DNA from: Lachnospiraceae bacterium
Lineage (GTDB): Bacteria > Bacillota > Clostridia > Lachnospirales > Lachnospiraceae
DNA: 64,000 nt
Assembly (NCBI GenBank): GCA_022793065.1
Contig: JAAWCE010000065.1
Location: 1-64,000 of the forward strand
Direction of reading: 5' to 3'
The notes under the pieces were generated by a model. It saw only the letters and a list, made by a program, of their open reading frames with translations, made no database searches and was not told where the DNA came from. The position numbers and the translations under genes were made by a program. Below, in pieces: positions 16,178-25,992 of the stretch. Every line of letters starts with the position of its first letter. Position 1 is the stretch's first letter.

Positions 16178-16206
16178 TTGACATTTACGCGAAAATGCAA
16201 TACAAT
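16178..16206 (+). promoter_or_regulatory. Strong promoter for the Lys/Ala-rich protein
   Basis: TTGACA (16178-16183), exactly 17 bases, TACAAT (16201-16206). The near-consensus match predicts high expression; the leader to the start codon is about 80 bases. Confidence 0.8.
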
Positions 16207-16293
16207 GCTGTCATGCAAGCTCGGTGGACACTCACGGAAGCCTGTGAAAGTGAATAAACTATATGTAAATTGTTTAGAAAGGAAGTAGCAATT

Positions 16294-16692
16294 ATGGCAG
16301 GAAGAAAGTCAAACGCAGTGAAAGCGGCGGAAGCAGCAAAAGCTGTGGAGAATGACCCCAAGACAGAAAGCATAAAGACAGAAGAGAAAAAGACCGAGGA
16401 GAAAAAAGCGGCATCCACGGAGAAAAAGGAGCCGGCAAAGAAGACCGCTGCCAAGTCAACAACAAAATCAACCGCTGCAAAGAAGACTGAAACGGAGTGT
16501 GTGATACATGTTCAATTTGCCGGTAAGTCTTATGCGCAGGATGAGTTGATGAAAATGGCTAAGGACGTATGGAAATATGACCTGAAGCAGAAGGCAGGAG
16601 ATCTTACAAGCGTAGTACTTTACGTAAAACCGGAAGAAAACAAAGTTTACTATGTAATGAACGGCGAGTTTAACGGTGATTTTTCTATCTGA
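16294..16692 (+). CDS. DUF6465-type protein with histone-H1-like Lys/Ala tail
   Basis: 132 residues from the ATG at 16294 (RBS AGAAAGGAAG). Residues 1-70 are Lys, Ala, Glu and Thr-rich with AKK/TAAKS repeats, like H1-type bacterial DNA- or RNA-binding tails. Residues 70-132 form a small folded unit (VIHVQFAGKSYAQDELMKMA, then VVLYVKPEENKVYYVMNGEF) matching the DUF6465 region as I remember it. Function unknown; a nucleoid- or RNA-associated role is inferred only from the tail. The strong promoter and its own terminator make it a separate, probably abundant product. Confidence 0.7.
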   Translation: MAGRKSNAVKAAEAAKAVENDPKTESIKTEEKKTEEKKAASTEKKEPAKKTAAKSTTKSTAAKKTETECVIHVQFAGKSYAQDELMKMAKDVWKYDLKQKAGDLTSVVLYVKPEENKVYYVMNGEFNGDFSI

Positions 16693-16725
16693 TATTTTAT
16701 GATTGTTGTGACAAGGGAAAGGGCG

Positions 16726-16768
16726 GCATCTGAGTCTGCACAAGAGTGCGGAGTTTAGATGCTGTTTT
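16726..16768 (+). terminator. Intrinsic terminator
   Basis: GCATCT (16726-16731) pairs with AGATGC (16757-16762), with CTGCAC/GTGCGG inside, followed by TGTTTTT. Confidence 0.8.
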
Positions 16769-16869
16769 TGTATGCCCTTATTGGACCTGAATGGGAATGA
16801 AAAATAATGAAATGCAGAAACAAAAAATATCATTTAGAATTATTTTAGAAATAATTTTGATAAAAGCAG

Positions 16870-16898
16870 TTGACAATAAGTAGGGTAAGTGCTATTTT
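16870..16898 (+). promoter_or_regulatory. hrcA operon promoter
   Basis: TTGACA (16870-16875), 17 bases, TATTTT (16893-16898). The start site falls just before the CIRCE element. Confidence 0.8.
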
Positions 16899-16912
16899 AT
16901 GGTTAGTAGATG

Positions 16913-16939
16913 TTAGCACTCTTCTCAAATGAGTGCTAA
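16913..16939 (+). promoter_or_regulatory. CIRCE operator
   Basis: TTAGCACTC (16913-16921), nine-base spacer, GAGTGCTAA (16931-16939): a perfect CIRCE inverted repeat, the known binding site of the heat-shock repressor HrcA, which is encoded just downstream. Confidence 0.97.
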
Positions 16940-16963
16940 TAACAAGAAAGGAAGGCAGCCTGG

Positions 16964-17986
16964 ATGGAGTTGGATGATAGGAAAAAGAAAATCCTGCAGG
17001 CAGTCATCCGCAATTACCTGGAGACAGGCGAACCGGTGGGCAGCAGAACCATTTCCAAATACACGGATTTGAATTTGAGCTCTGCCACCATACGGAATGA
17101 AATGGCGGACTTAGAAGAAATGGGTTATATTCTGCAGCCCCATACGTCCGCAGGCCGGATTCCCTCCGATAAAGGATATCGTCTCTATGTAGATACCATG
17201 ATGGAGGAAAAAGAACGGGAAGTTGTGGCTATGCAGGAGATGCTTGTGGAGCGGCAGGATAAACTGGAAACGCTGTTGAAGAAGATAGCTAGGGTATTGG
17301 CACAGAATACCCAGTATGCCACAATGATTTCCGCACCTCAGACAAAGCGCAGCAAGCTGAAATTTATTCAGCTTTCCAGAGTGGAGACGCATCAACTTCT
17401 GGCAGTGATTGTCAGTGAAGGGAATGTGGTCAAAAATAATATTCTGGCCGTTCAGGAGGCGATGGATGACGAGACGCTGTTAAAGCTGAATATTTTGCTG
17501 AACACGCATTTAAATGGTTTGACCATTGATGAGATCAGTCTCGGTATGATTGCCGCAATGAAGCAGCAGGCGGGGATTCACAGCCGGCTAGTGAGCGATG
17601 TGATTGATGCGGTGGCGGAGGCAATCCGAGCGGAAGATTTGGAGATTTATACCAGCGGTACCAATAATATCTTTCGATATCCTGAATTGGCAGATCAGCA
17701 AAAGGCCAGCGAACTGATTAATACCTTTGAGGAAAAACAGTTGCTTGGGGAGCTTCTTCAGGAGACCGATGTGGAAGGCGGGGAAACAGGTATTCAGGTA
17801 TATATTGGAGAAGAAACGCCGGTACAGAGTATGAAAGACTGCAGTGTGGTTACGGCCAGTTATGAATTGAGCGATGGCATGAAGGGTACAATTGGTATTG
17901 TGGGGCCTAAGAGAATGGATTATGACAGGGTTGTAACGATACTGAGAACCATACAGACACAATTGGACGAATTATACAGGAATTAA
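16964..17986 (+). CDS. hrcA: Heat-inducible transcription repressor HrcA
   Basis: 340 residues. The N-terminal winged helix (RKKKILQAVIRNYLETGEPV, then SSATIRNEMADLEEMGY and HTSAGRIPSDKGYR) binds CIRCE; the rest is the GAF-like dimerization and chaperonin-responsive part. HrcA represses the operon at normal temperature and is released when GroEL is titrated by unfolded protein. RBS GAAAGGAAGG, first gene of hrcA-grpE-dnaK-dnaJ, directly downstream of its own operator, so autoregulated. Full length. Confidence 0.97.
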   Translation: MELDDRKKKILQAVIRNYLETGEPVGSRTISKYTDLNLSSATIRNEMADLEEMGYILQPHTSAGRIPSDKGYRLYVDTMMEEKEREVVAMQEMLVERQDKLETLLKKIARVLAQNTQYATMISAPQTKRSKLKFIQLSRVETHQLLAVIVSEGNVVKNNILAVQEAMDDETLLKLNILLNTHLNGLTIDEISLGMIAAMKQQAGIHSRLVSDVIDAVAEAIRAEDLEIYTSGTNNIFRYPELADQQKASELINTFEEKQLLGELLQETDVEGGETGIQVYIGEETPVQSMKDCSVVTASYELSDGMKGTIGIVGPKRMDYDRVVTILRTIQTQLDELYRN

Positions 17987-18104
17987 GGTGGATCATTTCT
18001 TTGCAGCTGCTTTCGCAGGACTATGGGCGGTGTCCGAAAGGCAGCGAAAGCCGGCAGGATAAGAAGCAGTTACGGGATTGAAAAAGGATAGGGAGGCTGA
18101 AAAG

Positions 18105-18776
18105 ATGGCGGAGCAGGAACAGAAAACGGAAGCGGCGGAAGAGGAAGTTAAGAAGAATTCCCAGGCGGAAGAAAATCCGGAGGCAGAGATGGAAGAAGCT
18201 CTGGGAGAGAATGGGGAAGGGGAAGAAGAAACCTCAGAGGCCGAAGATGAGATAGAGGAAGCGCCGGAGGGAGAAGACGCTAAAACCTGGGCAGAAAAGC
18301 GGGCGGCTAAAAAGCAGGCGAAGCAGGATAAGAAAACGCAGGTTTTTAAGGAGCAAATTGAACAACTGGAGGATAAGGTGAAACGCCAGTTGGCAGAGTT
18401 TGAGAATTTCCGCAACAGATCGGAAAAGGAGAAACTTGCGATGTTTGAGACAGGGGCAAAGAGTGTGATAGAGAAAATGCTTCCTGTGGTAGATAATTTT
18501 GAGCGGGGCCTGGGGATGGTTCCGGAAGATAAAAAAGAAGATCCCTTTGTAGATGGTATGAACCGGATCTATAAACAGATGTTGACGGAATTGGAAAATA
18601 TTGGTGTAAAGCCCATAGAGGCGCTGGGGCAGGAATTTGACCCCAATCTTCACAATGCGGTTATGCAGGTGGAAAGTGAAGAATATGAATCGGGTGTGGT
18701 GGCCCAGGAGCTGCAAAAAGGATATACTTACCGGGAAAGTGTGGTGAGACATTCCATGGTAGCCGTAGTAGTATAG
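18105..18776 (+). CDS. grpE: Nucleotide exchange factor GrpE
   Basis: 223 residues from the ATG at 18105 (GGGAGG eight bases before). Residues 1-75 are extremely acidic with Glu runs, longer than in E. coli GrpE; then a long coiled coil (EQIEQLEDKVKRQLAEFENF) and the beta-wing ending in VAQELQKGYTYRESVVRHS, the conserved C-terminal motif. It swaps ADP for ATP on DnaK and acts as a thermosensor. Second gene of the operon; a 118-base gap follows hrcA. Confidence 0.95.
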   Translation: MAEQEQKTEAAEEEVKKNSQAEENPEAEMEEALGENGEGEEETSEAEDEIEEAPEGEDAKTWAEKRAAKKQAKQDKKTQVFKEQIEQLEDKVKRQLAEFENFRNRSEKEKLAMFETGAKSVIEKMLPVVDNFERGLGMVPEDKKEDPFVDGMNRIYKQMLTELENIGVKPIEALGQEFDPNLHNAVMQVESEEYESGVVAQELQKGYTYRESVVRHSMVAVVV

Positions 18777-18811
18777 AAAATATCACAAACATGATATAGA
18801 TAGATGAATGA

Positions 18812-20716
<1,905 letters not shown>

Positions 20717-20916
20717 GCCAAGTGCTATGTATCTATCCGGACATTTTATATGATTATGGATATAAAAAGGTTGAATAAATCTGCGGAATATGTTAATTTA
20801 GAGTAGTATTTGGAAAAAAGTGGTAGCACAGAGTATGGGAATGGCATGGTTTCACAATAGCGGGAATGTCAGGCGTGTATTCTGTGCCGCCGCATTTGTG
20901 ATATGAGGAGTTTACT

Positions 20917-22101
20917 ATGGCAGAGCAGAAAAGGGATTACTATGAGGTCCTGGGGGTTGATAAAAATGCGGATGATGCTGCGATCAAAAAGGCATATCGC
21001 GGCCTGGCGAAGAAGTATCATCCGGACATGAATCCAGGAGACGCGGATGCGGAGAAGAAATTTAAAGAGGCATCGGAAGCCTATGCCGTATTGAGTGATC
21101 CGGAAAAAAGGCGCCAGTATGACCAGTTCGGCCATGCAGCTTTTGACGGCGGAGCGGGTGCAGGTGGTTTTGATTTCGGCGGTATGGACTTCGGAGATAT
21201 TTTTGGAGATATTTTCGGGGATATTTTTGGAGGCCGAAGCAGCAGAAGTCATAGCAATGGCCCTATGAAGGGAGCAAATCTGCGCACCAGTGTGCGTATA
21301 TCTTTTGAAGAGGCCGTATTCGGATGCAAAAAAGAAATAGAACTTACCGTAAAAGAAACCTGTAAAACATGTAACGGTTCAGGTGCAAAACCCGGAACCA
21401 GTCCTGAAACCTGTTCCAGGTGCGGCGGTTCGGGACAGTCCGTGGTGACTCGTCAGTCTCCTTTTTTTGGCGGAACGATACGGAGCGTGGAACCCTGTCC
21501 GGAATGTCAGGGAAAAGGCAAGGTTATCAAAGAAAAATGTCATGATTGCGGCGGTACGGGTTATATTTCCATGAAGAAGCGTTATTCCGTTGATATTCCG
21601 GCGGGTATTGACAACGGCCAGTCCACACGTATGCCGGGACTGGGAGAACCGGGAATCAACGGAGGCCCCAGGGGCGATGTACTTATTGAAGTGATTGTAG
21701 GACGCCATCCTATCTTCCAGAGACAGGACTTTGATATTTATTCCACAGTGCCGGTGTCGTTTGCGGTGGCTGCATTGGGCGGTGAAGTATTGATTGATAC
21801 CGTTGACGGAAAGGTGATTTATGACGTGAAACCCGGTACCCAGACGGATACCAGGGTACGACTGCGGGGTAAGGGCGTGCCTTCCTGGAGGAACAGGGAT
21901 GTAAGAGGCGACCACTATGTTACGCTGGTAATACAGGTGCCGGATAAATTAAAACCGGAAGCAAAGGAACTTCTGCGTCAGTTTGACGAATTGACAGGAG
22001 ATACGCTGAATGCGGCTAAGGCTTCTACGGAGCAGGGACATACTGGAGACGATAAGGATAGCGGCCCCAAAGAGGGAAAGAAAAAAAGATTTTGGAAATA
22101 G
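20917..22101 (+). CDS. dnaJ: Chaperone DnaJ (Hsp40)
   Basis: 394 residues with all class I parts: J domain with HPD in [10 protein letters not shown] (residues 32-41), Gly/Phe-rich region with GDIFGD repeats, four zinc-binding CXXCXGXG units ([32 protein letters not shown]) and the C-terminal substrate domains. It delivers clients to DnaK and triggers its ATPase. RBS GAGGAG. The 200-base gap after dnaK shows no clear promoter or terminator, so readthrough is assumed. Confidence 0.97.
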   Translation: MAEQKRDYYEVLGVDKNADDAAIKKAYRGLAKKYHPDMNPGDADAEKKFKEASEAYAVLSDPEKRRQYDQFGHAAFDGGAGAGGFDFGGMDFGDIFGDIFGDIFGGRSSRSHSNGPMKGANLRTSVRISFEEAVFGCKKEIELTVKETCKTCNGSGAKPGTSPETCSRCGGSGQSVVTRQSPFFGGTIRSVEPCPECQGKGKVIKEKCHDCGGTGYISMKKRYSVDIPAGIDNGQSTRMPGLGEPGINGGPRGDVLIEVIVGRHPIFQRQDFDIYSTVPVSFAVAALGGEVLIDTVDGKVIYDVKPGTQTDTRVRLRGKGVPSWRNRDVRGDHYVTLVIQVPDKLKPEAKELLRQFDELTGDTLNAAKASTEQGHTGDDKDSGPKEGKKKRFWK

Positions 22102-22159
22102 TGTGAAGAGATTTTCCAGGGTTAAAATATGGCATGGAAAAATCTATCGCTTCACACTT

Positions 22160-22188
22160 AAAAAAGGTGTCGGAGAGGCACCTTTTTT
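22160..22188 (+). terminator. Terminator of the heat-shock operon
   Basis: AAAAAAGGTG (22160-22169) pairs with CACCTTTTTT (22179-22188), the right arm supplying the T-run. Symmetric arms would work on both strands. Confidence 0.8.
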
Positions 22189-22235
22189 CTTATAAGTTAT
22201 TTTCTGTCTTTTCAAATCAGCAAAGAGAGCGTACT

Positions 22236-23948
22236 ATGAATAAAGAGAACAATCATTATGAGGGAAAAAATAAGAAAGAAAAAGAGAACAAAGAAAGTCA
22301 TGCAGCAGAAAAAAATGAATTTGCAGGGCTTTTATGTAATCTCTATATGATTGCACTGTTGGCTGTGCTGCCCTTGTATACAGGAGAAGGATATTGGAAG
22401 TTGGGGGATACCAAATATATACTGTTTCGCAACGTTTCATTTTTGTGCCTGGGGTTTTGGCTGATCTTAAAGATATGGGAACAGGTCAGGCTATGGGCAA
22501 GGGCCTTATGGAACAGAAAACCTGGCAAGCCCTTGTCTGAGAGAGAGGGAATGGTCAGGAAGAAAAGCTTCAGTGTGGTGGACCTGGCAGTGGCCGCATA
22601 TGGATGCAGTGTGGCGGTGTCCGCATTGTGCAGTTCTTATGGAGCCCTTGCCTGGAACGGCTATAACGAATGGTATATGGGGGCCGTATCCCAACTTATG
22701 TTTGTGGGAATTTACTTTTTTGTGTCAAGACAATATGATGGTTCCCAGTATCCCCTTTATATGGGCGTGGGAGCTTTTGGGCTTGTGACGCTGTTTGGTC
22801 TGCTTCATCGGTTGGGAATAGACCCTCTTGGTCTGCAGACCGGATGGAATAACGGAGATTGGGAATATAATCACATGCTGTCCACATTGGGAAATATTAA
22901 CTGGTTGTGCGGATTTTACAGTGTGGCACTGGCATGGCTTTTAGCAAATTATTTTAGAGAAAAAAGGCGCAGTTTTCAGGTGGCTGCCTATATGGCAGCA
23001 TTGGGCGCCTATGTATTGTTAGGAATTCAGGGGAGCCAGGGAGGATTATTGATTCTCGGTGTAAGTGTTGTGGTATGCTTTTTGCTGGGATGGGGACAGA
23101 AAATGATGTTTCGGAAGCTGACGCTATTGCTGGCGGGATTTTTTCTGTGTATGCCTTTCATTGATTGGCTGACGAAACTGCGTGAAGAAATGGCTGCAGT
23201 GGCGGCGGACGGAAATGTGTTTGACCATGTGGTATGGTATGCCTGGTTTTGGGCCGCGGCAGTCTGTATTGTTTTATATTTTATTTCGCTTTTGGGGTTG
23301 TTTCAGAGGGTGGAAGATTGGATTCATAGAAGTATTACGCACAATGGATGGTTAAGCGGAAAAAAATGGTTTCCGGGAAAAGGACGGCAGGGGATTATAC
23401 CTGTTTTTGGTTTATCGGCTGGAGTGGTTTTGATTGTATGCTGTCTGCTGTGGGGCGGCGGAAGGGGCGGTTTGTTTGGCATTGAGGACAGCTTTGGCAG
23501 CGGACGGGGATTTCTGTGGCGAATTGGGGCGGAAGGATTTGCACGGGCGGATTGGAAAGAAAAGTTGTTGGGAGCGGGGCCGGATTGTTATGGAGAAGCT
23601 GTTTTCCGCAGATTGGGAGAAGGGACGGACGTGTGGAATGGAGAGCATTGGGAAGGGGCGATTTTCACCAATGCACATAATGAGATTATAAGCCAACTGA
23701 TTAATGTGGGCATTATGGGCACGATTTGTTATCTGGCTATTTTTCTGGCAGGGATATGGAGATACTGTTTTGGCGGGAAACAGTTGAAATATGGCAGGTG
23801 GATGGGGACATTGGCCATTGTCATGTATGGTGCCCATGCTATGATTAGCTTTCAACAGGTGTTAAACGCCCCGTTGCTTTTTTTGACGTTGGGGTTGTGT
23901 GAATATGGGATGCGGGAGACATCTTCAAGGGGACCGGATGGAAAGTGA
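22236..23948 (+). CDS. O-antigen ligase/polymerase-like membrane protein
   Basis: 570 residues from the ATG at 22236; an in-frame ATG at 22134 lies upstream of the terminator and is rejected. A charged N terminus (Lys/Glu/Asn, residues 1-25) is followed by about 11 membrane segments and a large loop near residues 420-490 holding the Wzy_C-type region (GSGRGFLWRIGAEGF, GAGPDCYGEAV, NAHNEIISQLINVGIMG). The Arg and His residues here match O-antigen ligase/Wzy proteins, which join polysaccharide units outside the membrane. No sugar-biosynthesis genes flank it, so its polymer is unknown. Confidence 0.75.
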   Translation: MNKENNHYEGKNKKEKENKESHAAEKNEFAGLLCNLYMIALLAVLPLYTGEGYWKLGDTKYILFRNVSFLCLGFWLILKIWEQVRLWARALWNRKPGKPLSEREGMVRKKSFSVVDLAVAAYGCSVAVSALCSSYGALAWNGYNEWYMGAVSQLMFVGIYFFVSRQYDGSQYPLYMGVGAFGLVTLFGLLHRLGIDPLGLQTGWNNGDWEYNHMLSTLGNINWLCGFYSVALAWLLANYFREKRRSFQVAAYMAALGAYVLLGIQGSQGGLLILGVSVVVCFLLGWGQKMMFRKLTLLLAGFFLCMPFIDWLTKLREEMAAVAADGNVFDHVVWYAWFWAAAVCIVLYFISLLGLFQRVEDWIHRSITHNGWLSGKKWFPGKGRQGIIPVFGLSAGVVLIVCCLLWGGGRGGLFGIEDSFGSGRGFLWRIGAEGFARADWKEKLLGAGPDCYGEAVFRRLGEGTDVWNGEHWEGAIFTNAHNEIISQLINVGIMGTICYLAIFLAGIWRYCFGGKQLKYGRWMGTLAIVMYGAHAMISFQQVLNAPLLFLTLGLCEYGMRETSSRGPDGK

Positions 23949-23960
23949 AGGAGAATAAAA

Positions 23961-24956
23961 ATGAAGTGGATGAAATTTAAGATTAAGACGATTACGGACG
24001 CAGAAGATATTATTATAAGTACATTGTATGACATTGGCCTGGAGGGCGCACAGATAGAGGATAAGGTACCCTTGACCGCATGGGAAAAGGAGCAGATGTT
24101 TGTGGATATTCTTCCCCAGGGACCGGAAGACGACGGGGTTGCGTATCTAAGTTTTTTTGTGGAGGAAAATGAGGATGGCAGCCCGGAAGTTCTGGGGGAG
24201 AAGACGACGCCGGAGGCCATTTTGGAACAGGTGGGGAAGGAACTGAATGAGTTAAGGCAGTTTTGCGACATCGGCGAGGGAACTGTAACCATTGAAGAGA
24301 CAGAGGATATTGACTGGATTAACAATTGGAAACAATATTTTCATCAGTTTTATATAGACGATATTCTGGTGATTCCTTCCTGGGAGGACGTCAAGGCGGG
24401 AGATGCGGACAAGTTGGTGCTGCATATTGACCCCGGCACCGCTTTCGGGACAGGAATGCATGAGACCACACAGTTATGTATTCGGCAGCTTCGCAAATAT
24501 GTTACTTCTCATACAAGGCTTTTGGATGTTGGTACAGGAAGCGGAATTCTGGCAATTTTATCTCTCATGTTCGGGGCAAATCATGCGGTGGGAACTGATC
24601 TGGATGTGTGCGCCGTAGAGGCAGTGGCCCAGAACTGTGCTGATAACGGCATAGATACCGCCCGGTTTGAAATGATAATCGGAAATATCATTACGGACAA
24701 AGAGATCCAAGACAGGGTGGGATATGGCTGCTATGACATAGTGGTGGCAAATATTTTGGCAAATGTGCTGGTGGAATTGACGCCTGTAATTGTAAATCAG
24801 ATGAAGGAAGGCGGAATTTATATTACGTCCGGCATTATTGATGATAAGGAAGATGTGGTGGTAGAGGCTGTAAAAGGGGCCGGACTGAAGGTGCTGGAAG
24901 TGACCAGACAGGGAGAATGGGTATGTGTTACGGGACGAAAAGAATCGCTGAACTGA
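23961..24956 (+). CDS. prmA: Ribosomal protein L11 methyltransferase
   Basis: 331 residues. An N-terminal L11-recognition domain with a Glu-rich linker precedes a class I SAM fold: DPGTAFGTGMHETT, LLDVGTGSGILAI (SAM loop) and VANILANVL (catalytic-side NI-A-N motif). It trimethylates L11 on the ribosome. RBS AAGGAG. It begins 12 bases after the O-antigen-ligase-like gene, so the two may be cotranscribed. The prmA-rsmE pair next to dnaJ is a standard Firmicutes arrangement; the membrane protein is inserted within it. Confidence 0.94.
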   Translation: MKWMKFKIKTITDAEDIIISTLYDIGLEGAQIEDKVPLTAWEKEQMFVDILPQGPEDDGVAYLSFFVEENEDGSPEVLGEKTTPEAILEQVGKELNELRQFCDIGEGTVTIEETEDIDWINNWKQYFHQFYIDDILVIPSWEDVKAGDADKLVLHIDPGTAFGTGMHETTQLCIRQLRKYVTSHTRLLDVGTGSGILAILSLMFGANHAVGTDLDVCAVEAVAQNCADNGIDTARFEMIIGNIITDKEIQDRVGYGCYDIVVANILANVLVELTPVIVNQMKEGGIYITSGIIDDKEDVVVEAVKGAGLKVLEVTRQGEWVCVTGRKESLN

Positions 24957-25054
24957 CAAAAAATGGCAGTTAGGATTTAATGCTGCGTATATAAAAAGTA
25001 TAACCATGGGTATCCTGGGGGAAGCAGGGGGCAAATGGTTGCAGGAGAGGCAGA

Positions 25055-25801
25055 ATGTATCAATTTTTTGTGGAACAAAATCAAATTCATATGGCGGAAA
25101 AGCGTGTAGTTATTCTGGGAACGGATGTAAACCACATTAAAAATGTACTGCGCATGAAACCGGGAGAAGAGATTTCGGTCAGCGACGGTGTGGATGGAAA
25201 GGAATATCGCTGTGGGATTTTGGCGTTTGAGGAAGAACGTGTTCTCTGCGAGCTGCGGTTTGTGAAGGAGGAAAATGTGGAGCTTTCTTCCCAGGTATAT
25301 TTGTTTCAGGCGCTGCCCAAAGGGGATAAAATGGAATGGATTGTTCAGAAGGCTGTGGAGTTAGGTGTTTGTCAGGTAATTCCTGTGGCGGCCAAACGGT
25401 GTATCGTCAAGTTAGACCATAAAAAGGCAGCGGCGAAGGCGGCAAGGTGGCAAGGAATTGCGGAAGCGGCTGCAAAACAGAGCAAACGCGCCATAGTGCC
25501 GGAGGTGACTTCGGTAGTATCCTTTGAACAGGCAATGGAAAAGGCAAGGAAAATGGATATAAAACTGATTCCATATGAACTGGCGGAGAACATGGAGAAA
25601 ACCAAAACGATAATAAATGGGTTGATTCCGGAACAAGACATTGCAGTGTTTATTGGGCCGGAAGGAGGATTTGAAGCGTCGGAAATTACGCTGGCTTTGG
25701 AGAACGGCGTGGAACCCATTACGTTAGGCAGACGTATTTTGAGGACGGAAACAGCGGGATTAACGGTATTGTCCTGGGTAATGTATGCGTTAGAACGTTA
25801 A
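25055..25801 (+). CDS. rsmE: 16S rRNA (uracil1498-N3)-methyltransferase
   Basis: 248 residues, SPOUT-class. N-terminal PUA-like part (MYQFFVEQ, then NHIKNVLRMKPGEEI) and the knotted SAM site with IGPEGGFEASE and LGRRILRTETA at the C terminus. It methylates U1498 of 16S rRNA in the 30S subunit. RBS AGGAGAGG eight bases before the ATG. Same strand as prmA, 98 bases downstream, likely one transcript. Confidence 0.95.
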   Translation: MYQFFVEQNQIHMAEKRVVILGTDVNHIKNVLRMKPGEEISVSDGVDGKEYRCGILAFEEERVLCELRFVKEENVELSSQVYLFQALPKGDKMEWIVQKAVELGVCQVIPVAAKRCIVKLDHKKAAAKAARWQGIAEAAAKQSKRAIVPEVTSVVSFEQAMEKARKMDIKLIPYELAENMEKTKTIINGLIPEQDIAVFIGPEGGFEASEITLALENGVEPITLGRRILRTETAGLTVLSWVMYALER

Positions 25802-25843
25802 ATTTTTAAGGTTTAAGTATTTTGTTGGAATTTAAGACAGTAT

Positions 25844-25872
25844 TTGACAGAATCTCCCCCCTTGATTATAAG
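25844..25872 (+). promoter_or_regulatory. Promoter for the glucosaminidase gene
   Basis: TTGACA (25844-25849), 17 bases, TATAAG (25867-25872). The leader to the start at 25993 is about 115 bases. Confidence 0.75.
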
Positions 25873-25992
25873 AAAAGTCTATGTTATCCTTAAGAAGTAA
25901 CTTACCAGGTTGTATAAGAGTGTGACATATGTATTGTGTTTGACTCTGTTCCTGCATGGAAAGAGTTCATACGGGAAAGGTACGGTAGCGAT

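Noticed and set aside
18078-18105. TTG at 18078 as the grpE start
   Set aside because: The ATG at 18105 has GGGAGG at the right distance; the TTG has none.
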